Notes: a model not told the origin generated them from the sequence alone. A stretch of DNA of 56,032 nucleotides from Acidobacteriaceae bacterium (GCA_019233755.1 JAFAMD010000036.1:1-56032); one strand, 5' to 3'; positions 44,595 through 54,673 are shown, numbered from the stretch's first letter. Numbers and translations are program-made.

Positions 44595-45587
44595 TTGAGC
44601 GCCCTTCACGACGTCCTCGGAATCGGGCTTAACGCGACCGATACCCTTCTCCTGGTGGAAGAATTCCCTCCCTACGCCGGCAAGGTTCCATTCCGCCGCG
44701 AGTTGCTCAGTCCGGGCGGCCAGGTCGCTACCGCGATCGTGGCCTGTGCGCGTTTGGGCCTCCGGGCTAAATACATAGGCACAGTCGGCGACGACCTGCG
44801 AGGCCAGATCCAGCGGCAGAGTCTGGAAGGTACCGGCGTTGATACCACCAGTCTTATCGTTCGCCAGGGTTGCCCGAATCAGACCGCATACATCATCGTC
44901 GACGAGCGTACTGGCGAACGCACAGTGCTGTGGCAGCGCGCTGATTCCCTACGCCTGGAGCCTTCGGAGATCCGGCCCGAGGATATTCTGGGCGCGCGGT
45001 TACTGCACATCGACGGTTACGATATCGCCGCCGCTGCTTACGCATCCGGGATTGCCCGGCAGCACGGCATACCGGTTTCTCTGGACGTCGACACAGTCTA
45101 TCCCGGATTCGAGTCTGTGCTGAAAAACGTCGACTACCTGGTCGCCGGGTCCAACTGGCCTCTGAAGTGGACGAATGAAACCGACCCGTTTGTTGCGCTC
45201 GCACGGCTGCAGAACGAATACGGGATGCGCGTCGCCGCGATGACCCTCGGGGACGACGGCGCGCTGGCGCTCGAGCACGGCCGCTGGTCCTATTCACCTG
45301 CCTTCGATGTCACCTGCCACGATACGACGGGCGCCGGTGATGTCTTTCATGGCGCCTTCTGCTACGCCGTTCTGCAGGGTATGCCGATGGGCTCGGTTCT
45401 CGAGTTCTCCAATGCCGCGGCGGCCTTGAATTGCACCGAGATCGGCGCCCGCGGGCATGTTCCCACGGTTAGCGAAGTTAACTCCCTGATCCAGGCTGAA
45501 AGGTCGGGACGTGTCAAACGTCACACGGCCGCTAATATTCTCGAAACGGTCGCAGCGGCAAACTCGCAGCCGGTGACTAATCGATGA
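44595..45587 (+). CDS. PfkB-family carbohydrate/nucleoside kinase
   Basis: The 330-residue cytoplasmic protein is a ribokinase-like kinase. Motif 1 (SPGGQVATAIVACARLG) lies near 39-55 and motif 2, DTTGAGDVFHGAF (243-255), contains the catalytic Asp249. The substrate may be a sugar or nucleoside. The start is TTG at 44595, just after the upstream stop. It is the first of three translationally coupled genes (pfkB-type, rhomboid, bshB1), with ATGA overlap into the rhomboid gene. Confidence 0.93.
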   Translation: MSALHDVLGIGLNATDTLLLVEEFPPYAGKVPFRRELLSPGGQVATAIVACARLGLRAKYIGTVGDDLRGQIQRQSLEGTGVDTTSLIVRQGCPNQTAYIIVDERTGERTVLWQRADSLRLEPSEIRPEDILGARLLHIDGYDIAAAAYASGIARQHGIPVSLDVDTVYPGFESVLKNVDYLVAGSNWPLKWTNETDPFVALARLQNEYGMRVAAMTLGDDGALALEHGRWSYSPAFDVTCHDTTGAGDVFHGAFCYAVLQGMPMGSVLEFSNAAAALNCTEIGARGHVPTVSEVNSLIQAERSGRVKRHTAANILETVAAANSQPVTNR

Positions 45588-46243
45588 TCCCGCTTCGCGT
45601 CCTGCTGCTGCGGAAGTCGACTCCGGTCGTCACGTTGCTGCTGATTGCCGTAAACGTACTCGCGTTCGTGTACGAAACGGCGCTGCCCACATTTGCGCGC
45701 GACCGTCTCTTTGAGATCTACGGCCTTGTGCCTGACAACTTCCATCCCACGATGCTGCTCACTTCGATGTTTCTGCATGGCAGCGTGCTGCACATCCTTG
45801 GCAATATGTGGTTTCTCTGGGTCTTCGGATCGCACCTGGAGGACGCCATGGGAGCGGCCAAATACTTCATCTTCTACATGATTGCGGGCGTTTCTTCGGC
45901 CATTGTTCAATTGGTGACCAGCTTTGGCAGCCCTGTCCCGACTATTGGCGCAAGCGGCGCCATTGCCGGTGTGATGGGAGCGTTTCTCATTCTCTATCCG
46001 CGCGTGCGTGTCGTCACGCTGGTTTTTATCGTGATCTTCATTACCACGTTCGATATCCCTGCAGCTTTCATGCTGCTGTACTGGTTCGCGCTGCAGCTAG
46101 TCAGCGGTCTCGGTTCGCTTGCCAGTTCTACTCAAGCCCAAGGCATCGCGTGGTTCGCTCATGTGGGTGGCTTCGTCGCTGGAATCGTGCTTGTCCGCCT
46201 GTTTGTGGGCAACCGGCCGCGCTATAGCCGCTACTCGTTTTGA
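45584..46243 (+). CDS. Rhomboid-family intramembrane serine protease
   Basis: The 219-residue protein has six predicted membrane helices. The catalytic dyad is Ser124 in GASGAIAG and His193 in FAHVGGF, with the supporting HILGNMWFL segment upstream. Rhomboids cleave substrates within the membrane. The substrate is unknown. It overlaps the PfkB stop by ATGA and the bshB1 start by TTGA, so all three are probably translated together. Confidence 0.95.
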   Translation: MIPLRVLLLRKSTPVVTLLLIAVNVLAFVYETALPTFARDRLFEIYGLVPDNFHPTMLLTSMFLHGSVLHILGNMWFLWVFGSHLEDAMGAAKYFIFYMIAGVSSAIVQLVTSFGSPVPTIGASGAIAGVMGAFLILYPRVRVVTLVFIVIFITTFDIPAAFMLLYWFALQLVSGLGSLASSTQAQGIAWFAHVGGFVAGIVLVRLFVGNRPRYSRYSF

Positions 46244-47004
46244 GTTTCCCGATTACCCGCATGCATGACCCGAACGAGCCGTTTGAAAATCTGCGCCCGC
46301 TTGATATCCTCGCCATCGCCGCTCATCCGGATGACGTCGAACAGACCTGCGGCGGCACTCTTATCCGCATGGCCGAGATGGGCTACCGCAACGGTGTTCT
46401 CGACCTTACCGCCGGCGATATGGGGAGCCGCGGCACACCCGAGCTTCGTATCCAGGAATCACAGGCCGCCGCGCAGCATCTGCTGCTGTCATGGCGGCAG
46501 AATCTGCGCTGGCCCGATGCCCGCCTGGAAAATAATGTCGCTGCCCGGATGACGCTCGCCGGGGTTATTCGCCGCATCCGCCCGGGCGTAGTCATTCTGC
46601 CGTATTGGACCGGCCGGCATCCGGACCATTACCGCGCTTCCGAACTCGGCTATGAAGCATGCTTCCTTGCCGGTCTGCGGCGTCTCGAAGAAGACGTTCC
46701 GCCGCACCGTCCGTTCAAGATCCTCTATTCTTCGTTGTACGCGAACGTAACGCCCTCTTTTGTAGTCGATATTTCCGGTCAGTTTGAGCGCCGCATGGCG
46801 GCTCTCCTCAGCTATACCTCGCAGTACGGCGATACCGACACAGCCTCCGATCTTTTTCCATCGCACCGGGAGGTGGAAGAGCGCCTGGCTTCGATCGCGC
46901 GCTTTTATGGCAACCTGATCGGCGTCAAGTACGGTGAACCGTTCGTGGTGAAAGAGGCCATGCAGGTGGACGATATCGTCAGCATGCCGGTCCGCAGCAT
47001 CTGA
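46240..47004 (+). CDS. bshB1: Bacillithiol biosynthesis deacetylase BshB1 / PIG-L family
   Basis: The 254-residue zinc hydrolase has the AAHPDDVE motif (His29, Asp31-Asp32) and the second metal motif GRHPDH (His127, His130). It fits the BshB1 branch, which removes acetate from GlcNAc-malate in bacillithiol synthesis; related PIG-L enzymes act on other GlcNAc compounds, so the exact substrate is not proved. TTG at 46240 overlaps the rhomboid stop; ATG at 46261 is an alternative start. No other bsh gene is in the window. Confidence 0.87.
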   Translation: MSFPITRMHDPNEPFENLRPLDILAIAAHPDDVEQTCGGTLIRMAEMGYRNGVLDLTAGDMGSRGTPELRIQESQAAAQHLLLSWRQNLRWPDARLENNVAARMTLAGVIRRIRPGVVILPYWTGRHPDHYRASELGYEACFLAGLRRLEEDVPPHRPFKILYSSLYANVTPSFVVDISGQFERRMAALLSYTSQYGDTDTASDLFPSHREVEERLASIARFYGNLIGVKYGEPFVVKEAMQVDDIVSMPVRSI

Positions 47005-47135
47005 TGAGCCGCACGTCACCCGCGGGGCGGACCGGGAACTGGGGTTCCGACGATACTAAACCAAGCCGGACACTGTGCCGCTCCCGCTGACCAGATCTGA
47101 CGCTCCAAAATCGGCCGCGAAAGCGTCGATCGCGC

Positions 47136-48020
47136 TCAGCGGTCAGGTGCACACGACCCTGGCGTGCGGCAACCGCAACAGCCACTGCCGGAACTCAGCT
47201 TCTTCAGCTCCTCACGAAACAAGTCGTTACGAGGGAATTTTCCCGCCAGTTCAGCCAGTAGCTCTTTCGCTTCCGCTTTGTTGTTGTCCCGGAGCGCGGC
47301 AATCGCCAGCAGGATCTTCGCATAGGGCTTGAGATAGAGACCTTTCTCCGCAACCGTCCGCAATTTTTCGATACCAGCCTGTTTATCGGTCTGCGCGCCG
47401 GTCAGCCTCAAAAGCCATCGTTCCGCTGCCATCTTCTGGCTTAGAAGGTAGTTCTCCACACCCCCGGCCAAGTCCGCATCATGACAATCCGGGCACACTC
47501 TCAATAATTGTTCCGCCAGTACTTGCGCTTCTTTGATCTCGGTGAGTGCCTGCCAGTACTGTTTCCCTATGAGCGCCTCGTAGTTGGCGTGCAGCGCTGT
47601 CCCCAGAACGTTCGCCAGCAGCGCATTGTGATCGCCCGGCGACTTCTGCAGCCTGGCCTCGGCGAGCTGCTTCGCTTTTGCGAGAGCCGCTTCGAACTGT
47701 TTCTTTACCTCCGGATTCGGTGGAACCTTCTTGCTGTTCAGAAGGGTGTGGTTTTCTACAAAGAAATCAGACCGCAGGATCTTCATCCGGTCGAGCTCGA
47801 AAAACAAATAAGCTGCTGCATCCGAAACCGGTCCCATTGCGTCTTCGGGATTCGCCTGTTCGTACTGTTTGAAAGCAGCATGCGCGGCATCGAACTGAAG
47901 GTTGTACATATCCGTGTACCCGGCCTCCAACTCGGCGTTGACCGCCGGAACATCGCCCGCTGCCGGGTTTACCAGCGCGGCCAGCGCGGTAACAAAGATT
48001 CTGAGAACAAAACTGCGCAC
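47136..48020 (-). CDS. Exported TPR-like hypothetical protein with Cys-rich tail
   Basis: The 294-residue protein has a signal peptide (about 1-22) and TPR-like helices (about 30-280). A CPDCH segment near residue 176 resembles a metal-binding or single-heme motif but lacks the CxxCH spacing context of a cytochrome fold, and the C-terminus ends in a Cys-rich GCCGCRTPGSC. GTG at 48020 has AGGAGG just upstream. I do not recognise a specific family. Confidence 0.78.
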   Translation of the reverse strand: MRSFVLRIFVTALAALVNPAAGDVPAVNAELEAGYTDMYNLQFDAAHAAFKQYEQANPEDAMGPVSDAAAYLFFELDRMKILRSDFFVENHTLLNSKKVPPNPEVKKQFEAALAKAKQLAEARLQKSPGDHNALLANVLGTALHANYEALIGKQYWQALTEIKEAQVLAEQLLRVCPDCHDADLAGGVENYLLSQKMAAERWLLRLTGAQTDKQAGIEKLRTVAEKGLYLKPYAKILLAIAALRDNNKAEAKELLAELAGKFPRNDLFREELKKLSSGSGCCGCRTPGSCAPDR

Positions 48021-48100
48021 GCCGCCTCCTAAAGCGTTGGACTCAACCTGCCGCAGGATTGTATAGATTTCATGGATGGCCTCTGCATAATAAGAAAGAT

Positions 48101-49228
48101 ATGCGAAGTTTGAGGGCTATCCTTTTCTTCCTGTGTACATTTTGCACTGGTGGTTACGCGCAATCGTCGCCGCCCCTCCGCATAGTCATTATCGGTCTGG
48201 CCCATGGCCATGCCGCAGGCTTTCTCAGCGGAGGCGCCCTGGTGCCCGCCGGTGGCGCCCTCCATCGGTCCGACGTCCAGATTGTTGGTATCGCCGAGCC
48301 GGACGCCCGCCTTTTCAAAGCTTACGCCGACCGATATCATTTCTCTCCGAGTCTCTATTTTTCCAGCATTGACGCCATGCTGGATAAGACCCATCCCCAA
48401 GCCGCCCTGGTCTTCACCAGCACTTTTGATCACACCAAAGCCGTCGAAGCCTGTGCGGCGCATGGCGTACACGTGATGATGGAAAAGCCTTTGGCGGTCA
48501 GTTACAGGGACGCTGAGCTGATGGCTTCGGCGGCCCGTAAGGGCAATATTCATGTGCTGGTGGACTATGAAACCACCTGGTATTCGAGCAACAAAGCTGC
48601 TCACGACCTGTTGAACCAGGGCAAGCTCGGCGAGGTTCGCAAGGTGGTTGTGCGCGACGGTCACCGCGGTCCCGCGCTCATTCACGTTCAGCCCGAGTTC
48701 TTTGCGTGGCTTACCGACCCCAAACTGAACGGCGCGGGCGCTCTCTACGATTTCGGGTGCTATGGCGCGGACTTGATGACCTGGCTCATGAACGGTGAAG
48801 CTCCCCAGACCGTTACGGCCGTCACGCAGCACTTGCAGCCGGACGTCTACCCGAAGGTCGATGACGAAGCCAATGTCATTCTTGCCTACTCTAAAGCCGT
48901 GGCGATCCTGCAGGGTTCGTGGAACTGGCCCTTCGATGTAAAGAACATGGACGTATTCGGCCGCACGGGTTATGTCAAAACGATCCGCCGGGATCAGGTG
49001 GAGACTCGCCGCGAGGGTGAGAACAATTCACAGACTACAGCAGCTCAGCCGGTTCAGGCTCCCTACGATGACCCGTTACACTACCTGGCGGCGGTCGTTC
49101 GGGGTGAAGTCCAGGAGGGTAACAGTCCTTCCTCTTTGAAAACGAATATTACTGTGAGCGAGATATTGGATGCGGCCCGCCGCTCGGCCGAAACGGGAGA
49201 GACGGTAAAGTTGCCGCTGAATGACTAA
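48101..49228 (+). CDS. Exported Gfo/Idh/MocA-family oxidoreductase
   Basis: The 375-residue protein has a Sec-type signal (about 1-20, ending GYAQ) followed by a Rossmann fold (RIVIIGLAHGHAAGFLSGG, 26-44) and the family core including EKPLAVS with the conserved Lys. It would oxidise or reduce a sugar or cyclitol with bound NAD(P). Signal-bearing members are common in Acidobacteriota and Planctomycetes. ATG at 48101 is chosen for its clean signal peptide; an earlier ATG at 48059 adds 14 residues. The stop overlaps the glycosyltransferase start by 8 nt. Confidence 0.9.
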   Translation: MRSLRAILFFLCTFCTGGYAQSSPPLRIVIIGLAHGHAAGFLSGGALVPAGGALHRSDVQIVGIAEPDARLFKAYADRYHFSPSLYFSSIDAMLDKTHPQAALVFTSTFDHTKAVEACAAHGVHVMMEKPLAVSYRDAELMASAARKGNIHVLVDYETTWYSSNKAAHDLLNQGKLGEVRKVVVRDGHRGPALIHVQPEFFAWLTDPKLNGAGALYDFGCYGADLMTWLMNGEAPQTVTAVTQHLQPDVYPKVDDEANVILAYSKAVAILQGSWNWPFDVKNMDVFGRTGYVKTIRRDQVETRREGENNSQTTAAQPVQAPYDDPLHYLAAVVRGEVQEGNSPSSLKTNITVSEILDAARRSAETGETVKLPLND

Positions 49229-49997
49229 CAACCGCGCTCCGGCAGCCGTTGCGCGTCGCGTCTGTTTGGTTGTCCCCTGTTATAACGAGGCTCGCCGCCT
49301 GGATACGAGCCGCTTTCGCCAGTTCCTCTCAGCAGACCGCACAACCCGGCTGCTGTTCGTCGATGACGGCAGCCGCGATAATACGCTCGCGGTCCTCGAA
49401 CAACTCCGGCAGGGCTATGAAGACCGCGTCAGTATTCTCGCGTGCAAGCGGAACGCGGGAAAAGGAGAAGCGGTGCGCCGCGGTATCCTGCATGCACTCG
49501 ATGAACTCGAGCCGGCATTTGTGGGCTTCTGGGATGCTGATCTTGCCACGCCGCTTGATGCTTTAGAAAGGTTCCTCAGCGTGCTCGACACGAGGCCCGA
49601 GATCGAAATGGTTTTCGGGGCACGGGTTAAACTTCTCGGCCGGTGCGTAGAGCGCCATGCGACCCGCCACTACCTGGGCCGCATCTTCGCGACTACGGTA
49701 TCGACTATGCTCCGCATGCCGATTTATGATACGCAATGCGGCGCCAAGCTCTTTCGTGTCCGCCCGGAGACCCGCCAGATTTTCGCCGAACCCTTCCTGT
49801 CCCGCTGGGTATTCGACGTCGAGATCATCGCCCGTTATCTGAATGCATACCGCCGGGAATCCCGGCGCCTTGAAGCAGCCGTCTACGAGTACCCGCTTGA
49901 AGTCTGGGTTGACGTTGCGGGCTCAAAGGTCCATCCCACTGACTTCTTCACCGCCTTTTGGGATATTCTGCGAATCCGGCGCAGGTACTTGCGCTGA
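49221..49997 (+). CDS. Family 2 glycosyltransferase (dolichyl-phosphate-hexose synthase-like)
   Basis: The 258-residue protein is a GT-A fold transferase with CLVVPCYNEARRL (15-27), VDDGSRDNT (about 47-55) and the metal-binding FWDADLATP (about 104-112). The layout resembles polyprenyl-phosphate glucose or mannose synthases, which load a lipid carrier at the inner membrane face. No C-terminal membrane helix is evident. It overlaps the Gfo/Idh/MocA gene and ends near a terminator-like hairpin. Confidence 0.92.
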   Translation: MTNNRAPAAVARRVCLVVPCYNEARRLDTSRFRQFLSADRTTRLLFVDDGSRDNTLAVLEQLRQGYEDRVSILACKRNAGKGEAVRRGILHALDELEPAFVGFWDADLATPLDALERFLSVLDTRPEIEMVFGARVKLLGRCVERHATRHYLGRIFATTVSTMLRMPIYDTQCGAKLFRVRPETRQIFAEPFLSRWVFDVEIIARYLNAYRRESRRLEAAVYEYPLEVWVDVAGSKVHPTDFFTAFWDILRIRRRYLR

Positions 49998-50001
49998 CTC
50001 A

Positions 50002-50034
50002 GAGCCATGGCTGGACACGATGGCTCATTTGTTT
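50002..50034 (+). terminator. Weak intrinsic terminator after the glycosyltransferase
   Basis: GAGCCA (50002-50007) and TGGCTC (50021-50026) form a 6-bp stem followed by ATTTGTTT. A second hairpin, TCTGGCG/CGCCAGA, follows at 50034-50051. Together they lie in the convergent gap between the glycosyltransferase and FkbM genes. Confidence 0.4.
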
Positions 50035-50077
50035 CTGGCGGAGTCGCCAGAGCGTCTGGAACTAACCGTTGATTTAA

Positions 50078-50860
50078 TTAATCGTTGCACTTCCGCTCAG
50101 AATTCGCCGTGTACACCCAGGTTCCAAGAGAATCATCGAGGGCGTATCCGCAATCGAGAATGAATCGATGGAGATCCTGTCCCGAAAGACCGCGCCGCTC
50201 GAGAGTTGAATTGTGGATTTCTAACGCGATGCGGCGAATGGTGTGCTGGCGCAATACATCCCCGGCGTTCATGAACACGTCATACTCGGCGCCCTCGATG
50301 TCCACCTTCATGAGGTCGCAATGTGAAATTGCAGCCTTCGTAAGAAAGTCCGCAAGTGAAACGCCTCGTATTGTTTCGGTCCGGGCCCGCACTGGGCGGC
50401 CGTTCGCAATCGATGATCCTCCGGTGTTGAGATCAGAGGTCAGCGAAAGAGAGAACTCTCCTGTTCTTTCTGCAATTACCGTCCTGAGGACCCGGACATT
50501 GAAGCACGAGTTCAGGTACAGATTCTCTTGTATGATCGGCTGCAAACGGGATTGCGGCTCGATAGCGATCACGCTCCCGCCAGGACCCACCAGCTTCGAG
50601 CCGATTACTGTAAAGTAACCCTCATTCGCTCCCAAATCGATGAACGTAGCTCCTGCGTGCAGGTGCCTATGTAAGACCTGCACCATCTCGGGCTCATAGA
50701 CGCCCGTCAGAAGATCCGTCCCGAGCCTGGTGCACGGATTCACATAGAAAATCCCTTGCTGCGTTTCGAGAACGCGCCGCTTCGTCAAACCGAGGAGGCG
50801 GGCGGTTGCTGCGCCTAACGGCGCGGGACGGATGGAGCGAACCAGTTGATGAAGAGCCAT
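50078..50860 (-). CDS. FkbM-family SAM methyltransferase
   Basis: The 260-residue protein carries the FkbM plan: FIDLGANEGYFTVIGSKLVG as the SAM-binding loop (about 74-93), VIAIEPQ, and DLMKVDIEGAEYDVFM (about 179-194). Family members O-methylate sugars or polyketides. ATG at 50860 is chosen because similarity starts shortly after it; the frame opens to 51064 but that part overlaps guaB. It lies 77 nt downstream of guaB. Confidence 0.88.
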   Translation of the reverse strand: MALHQLVRSIRPAPLGAATARLLGLTKRRVLETQQGIFYVNPCTRLGTDLLTGVYEPEMVQVLHRHLHAGATFIDLGANEGYFTVIGSKLVGPGGSVIAIEPQSRLQPIIQENLYLNSCFNVRVLRTVIAERTGEFSLSLTSDLNTGGSSIANGRPVRARTETIRGVSLADFLTKAAISHCDLMKVDIEGAEYDVFMNAGDVLRQHTIRRIALEIHNSTLERRGLSGQDLHRFILDCGYALDDSLGTWVYTANSERKCND

Positions 50861-50937
50861 CTCAAGACTTGTAACACCTGGCTGGAGAGTTACTCCGGAA
50901 AAGCTCCAGGCAGGCCCGACTTGGTCAATGAGATCGG

Positions 50938-52398
50938 CTATTCCACCCGATAGTTGGGGGCTTCTTTTGTGATGATCACATCGTGAACGTGACTCTCTCG
51001 CAGTGCCGCCATCGTTACCCGCAGGAAATGAGCCCGTTCCTGCAGTTCGGGTATGGTGCTGCACCCACAGTAGCCCATCCCTGAGCGTAATCCGCCTACG
51101 AGTTGATAGGTAAGTTCCGCCAGCGGCCCCTTGTATGGCACACGCCCCTCGATGCCTTCCGGAACCAGCTTGCCGCCATCGGTCGCGGTTTGCGAGTAAC
51201 GTTCCGAGCTGCCGTGCGACATGGCTCCCAGTGAGCCCATTCCGCGATAGCTTTTGAACGTTCGGCCCTGGTAGAGAATCGTTTCGCCAGGGCTCTCATC
51301 CGTGCCCGCGAGCAGGCTTCCGATCATCACGGAATCCGCACCCGCTGCGATTGCCTTGGTGATATCTCCCGAGTACTTCACACCACCATCTGAGATCAGC
51401 GGAATGCCCGCAGCACGCGTGGCCTTCGCGCATTGCGCGATAGCGGTAATCTGCGGCACACCTGCACCGCTCACCACGCGTGTAGTACAGATCGAACCGG
51501 GTCCAATGCCGACCTTGATACCATCAGCCCCGAGGCGGATCAGATCGCGCGCACCCTCGTACGAACCCACGTTACCGGCCAGTACTTCCACCTCAGGCAG
51601 TGCATGCTTGATGGCCTTCACCGCGTCCATCACGCGCTGGCTATGGCCGTGAGCGGAATCGATGGCGATTGCGTCGACTTTTTTCCTCACCAACTCCTGG
51701 GCGCGTTCCAGAAAATCCCCGGTTGCACCGACCGCGGCCGCCACGCGCAGGCGTCCCTGCTCATCTTTCGCTGCATTCGGGTACTTCAATTTCTTCTGAA
51801 TATCCTTGACCGTGATCAGGCCTTTCAGTGCGTACCCATCGTCCACCACAAGCAGCTTTTCCACGCGGTGCTGGTGCAGGATTTTCTGCGCCGCTTCAAG
51901 GGTTGTGCCGACGGGCACGGTGATGAGGTTTTCCTTCGTCATTACCTCCTGAATCGGCAAGTCGAATCGTGTCTCGAAGCGCAGGTCGCGATTCGTGAGA
52001 ATACCCACCAGGCGGCCATTCTTCGTTACCGGTACGCCTGAGATACGAAACCGCTTCATCAGCTCGAGCGCTTCCGAGATCTTGCGCTCCGGCTCGATTG
52101 TCACCGGATCCACGATCATGCCGCTCTCGCTGCGCTTCACGCGATCCACTTCTTCCGCCTGCTTGTCGATCGGCATGTTGCGGTGAATAATGCCGATGCC
52201 GCCTTGCTGCGCGAGCGCAATCGCCAGGTGCGATTCCGTGACGGTATCCATCGCGGCACTGATGATGGGGATCTTCAGCTCAATCTTCGGGGTCAGACGA
52301 GTTGTTGTATCTGCTTCTGCTGGAGTTATTTGGCTGTAAGCAGGCTGCAGAAGGACATCGTCAAATGTCAGTCCTTCTTCTATCACCTCAGGAATCAT
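50938..52398 (-). CDS. guaB: Inosine-5'-monophosphate dehydrogenase
   Basis: The 486-residue enzyme oxidises IMP to XMP with NAD, the committed step of GMP synthesis. The catalytic cysteine is about Cys304 in [11 protein letters not shown], and two CBS domains lie at about 90-200 inside the barrel. SDGG and the flap motif [10 protein letters not shown] are intact. ATG at 52398 has a GGGA ribosome site upstream; ATG at 52413 is a longer alternative. Divergent from the kinase gene. Confidence 0.97.
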   Translation of the reverse strand: MIPEVIEEGLTFDDVLLQPAYSQITPAEADTTTRLTPKIELKIPIISAAMDTVTESHLAIALAQQGGIGIIHRNMPIDKQAEEVDRVKRSESGMIVDPVTIEPERKISEALELMKRFRISGVPVTKNGRLVGILTNRDLRFETRFDLPIQEVMTKENLITVPVGTTLEAAQKILHQHRVEKLLVVDDGYALKGLITVKDIQKKLKYPNAAKDEQGRLRVAAAVGATGDFLERAQELVRKKVDAIAIDSAHGHSQRVMDAVKAIKHALPEVEVLAGNVGSYEGARDLIRLGADGIKVGIGPGSICTTRVVSGAGVPQITAIAQCAKATRAAGIPLISDGGVKYSGDITKAIAAGADSVMIGSLLAGTDESPGETILYQGRTFKSYRGMGSLGAMSHGSSERYSQTATDGGKLVPEGIEGRVPYKGPLAELTYQLVGGLRSGMGYCGCSTIPELQERAHFLRVTMAALRESHVHDVIITKEAPNYRVE

Positions 52399-52485
52399 GT
52401 CAACTGTTCCCATCGTAACAATTGACCCCTTCGGCCCCGGCTGTCCCCTGCGTTCTGAGGTACTTAGCCGTTTTCCCGGCGCATC

Positions 52486-52491
52486 TATACT
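52486..52491 (+). promoter_or_regulatory. Candidate -10 element of the Ser/Thr kinase gene
   Basis: TATACT at 52486-52491 is a good -10 match with a weak -35-like TTAGCC at 52464-52469. Transcription would begin about 52498, one base before the proposed GTG start, which would make a leaderless mRNA. Confidence 0.4.
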
Positions 52492-52498
52492 GAGAATC

Positions 52499-54247
52499 GT
52501 GGATCAGGCCGGCCGGTATAAAATCCTCGAACAACTTGGCCGCGGCGGTATGGGAGTCGTCTACAAGGCGCTCGATCCCGCCATCGGGCGGACGGTCGCC
52601 ATCAAGAGCATCCACCTCACCGCGCTTACCGACGCTTCAGAAAGGCAGGCCATGCGCGAACGGCTGCTTCGCGAAGCCCAGGCGGCAGGCATGCTCTCAC
52701 ATCCAAACATTGTCACGGTGTATGACGTTCTCGAGACCGAACACTACGCCTACATCGTGATGGAGTACGTGCCTGGCTCTTCGCTGGATTCCATGCTGCG
52801 GGAGCGGCACCTGCCGGATGCCGGTGCGCTGCTGGTGTTCCTTCGCCAGGTAGCCGCTGCGTTGGATTACGCCCACCGCAAAGGCATCATTCATCGCGAT
52901 ATCAAGCCGGCCAACATTATCATTGCAGGGCCAGCGCAGGGCGAGCGCGTCGCGAAGATCACAGATTTCGGCGTCGCCAAATTGATTTCACACGACATCA
53001 CCCACACCGGCGCGATGATCGGCACCCCGAGCTACATGTCGCCGGAACAGATCCAGGGGTTTACCATCGACCGGCAATCTGACGAATTCTCGCTGGCCGC
53101 CGTTGCGTATGAGGTTCTCTCAGGCGAAAAGCCGTTTACGGCTGAGAACCTTCCGGCGCTCTTCTATGCGATCTGCAGGCAGGATCCGCGTCCGCTCCAC
53201 GAGATCAACTCCAGTTTGAGAGAGGGCGTCGACAGAGTGATGCTTCGCGCGCTGGCGAAAGATCCCAAAGAACGGTTCCCAACGTGTGGTGACTTCATCG
53301 GAGCGTTGTCAATCGCGCTTACCGAGTCGCCGGACTGGCGCCCGATGGGAGCCGATGCGCCGCCGCCCTCGGCAACGGCCATCATTCCGGGACCGGCGAG
53401 CAACCCTATCGTGCCGCGTCCGCAAGCTGTGGTGGCAGCGCAGCCGGCTGCGCCGCCTGTTTACGAACTGCCCAGCATTACCCGCCGCCGGCGTGAAACG
53501 GACGATGAGTCAACCGAGGTTACCGGCCAACGCAGTTCCAGCAGAACCAAGCTTGCGCTCATCGTGGCGCTTTGTTTCGCCGTCGCTGCTGCAATCGTGT
53601 TTATCGTACGCATGAACTCGGGCCCTGGTGTGCCCGTACAGATCCTCAACCCGAACGCAGGCACGGCCGTACCGCCTCCGTCCTCTTCTGCCGCCAATCC
53701 ACGTCATATTCCGAAAGACTTCACACAAACTCCGCCGGAGCCGGCCCCGCCGTCGCCGGAATCGCAACCTTCCTTAGCGGCCGCGCAGACGCAGCCGCCT
53801 AAGCCAGTCGCACAGCCGCAATCGTCGCCGGAAAATAGGGTGGCCGATGTTGATCTGCTTACCGATCCTCCCGGCGCGAAGATTGTGATCGACGGGCGTA
53901 CGGATGCAACCTGCACCGCTCCGTGCGACGTTTCGCTACCAAACGGGCGCCACACGTTGACGGCCGAATTGAAGGGCTATGAGACCGCGCGTCGAATCTT
54001 TACAATCCCGGGCGACGCGAGCCTCTACATTCCTCTCGCAAAGAGCACCGGCGTTCTTCTGGTGACCTCCGTCCCGAGCGGGTCCACAATCATTGTGGAT
54101 GGGACGCCTGCCGGGCGGACGCCGGCGACGCTGCATTTAACGGCCGGTGTCCACCGCATCGCGATCACAAACGGGTCTGTTCGGCAAGAGGAAACGATCA
54201 ACATCGAGCCCGACTCGTTTCAGGCAAAGAGTGTGAAGTGGCAGTAA
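52499..54247 (+). CDS. Ser/Thr protein kinase with two PEGA domains
   Basis: The 582-residue membrane kinase has a PknB-type catalytic domain (about 6-265): glycine loop GRGGMG (14-19), HRD (132-134) in [11 protein letters not shown], and DFG (156-158). A Pro-rich juxtamembrane part leads to one membrane helix (about 352-371). The extracytoplasmic part has two PEGA domains, starting [16 protein letters not shown] and [16 protein letters not shown], each a cell-envelope binding fold. The start is GTG at 52499; an in-frame ATG at 52397 would overlap guaB antisense and the predicted promoter. It probably senses an envelope signal; its substrates are unknown. Confidence 0.93.
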   Translation: MDQAGRYKILEQLGRGGMGVVYKALDPAIGRTVAIKSIHLTALTDASERQAMRERLLREAQAAGMLSHPNIVTVYDVLETEHYAYIVMEYVPGSSLDSMLRERHLPDAGALLVFLRQVAAALDYAHRKGIIHRDIKPANIIIAGPAQGERVAKITDFGVAKLISHDITHTGAMIGTPSYMSPEQIQGFTIDRQSDEFSLAAVAYEVLSGEKPFTAENLPALFYAICRQDPRPLHEINSSLREGVDRVMLRALAKDPKERFPTCGDFIGALSIALTESPDWRPMGADAPPPSATAIIPGPASNPIVPRPQAVVAAQPAAPPVYELPSITRRRRETDDESTEVTGQRSSSRTKLALIVALCFAVAAAIVFIVRMNSGPGVPVQILNPNAGTAVPPPSSSAANPRHIPKDFTQTPPEPAPPSPESQPSLAAAQTQPPKPVAQPQSSPENRVADVDLLTDPPGAKIVIDGRTDATCTAPCDVSLPNGRHTLTAELKGYETARRIFTIPGDASLYIPLAKSTGVLLVTSVPSGSTIIVDGTPAGRTPATLHLTAGVHRIAITNGSVRQEETINIEPDSFQAKSVKWQ

Positions 54248-54378
54248 AGCGCTTGCCGGAGATCCATCGGAGCACAGCCCTCCTCATCATGTACGTTCAG
54301 AAAGCTTTTGATCACCCCAACTGGAGACGCTATGGGGGTGAAGTGCTGCGGCGGGAGTCTTGATCCGTTCCGGTTATC

Positions 54379-54621
54379 TCATTCCCTAGGAAATTCCAAA
54401 TCGAGTTTGCGAGACCGCCGGATCATCTTGTCCAGCCAGTCAACACCGGAATCCGGAACCCGAAGGTGAATTGCCGCGTATATCCGCAGCGTCATGTTCT
54501 CGAGTTCGGTGACCTCGTAGACCACGGGTATCAGAGGCGAGGCGTGTTCCTCCCTGACGGCCGGGTTCGGTTCAGGGAACGGAAACTCAGGCGGAAGGGG
54601 TGCGGCGAACGATACAGGCAC
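54379..54621 (-). CDS. Small hypothetical protein with strong ribosome site
   Basis: The 80-residue protein begins with GTG at 54621, 6 nt after AAGGAGGT (54628-54635), a full Shine-Dalgarno match that argues for real translation. The N-terminal third is Pro-rich; the C-terminal part (YEVTELENMTLRIYAAIHLR) looks like a small alpha/beta or helical fold. No family is recognised. It lies 52 nt downstream of the P1 peptidase gene on the same strand and may be in its operon. Confidence 0.7.
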   Translation of the reverse strand: MPVSFAAPLPPEFPFPEPNPAVREEHASPLIPVVYEVTELENMTLRIYAAIHLRVPDSGVDWLDKMIRRSRKLDLEFPRE

Positions 54622-54673
54622 GGCTGTACCTCCTTGCTGTACGTTAGCGCTTTTGGCGTCAATTTGGGATGGC

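Noticed and set aside
47136..48020. Cytochrome c from CPDCH near residue 176
   Set aside because: It has CxxCH spacing, but the surrounding TPR helices and lack of an axial Met region do not fit a cytochrome fold.
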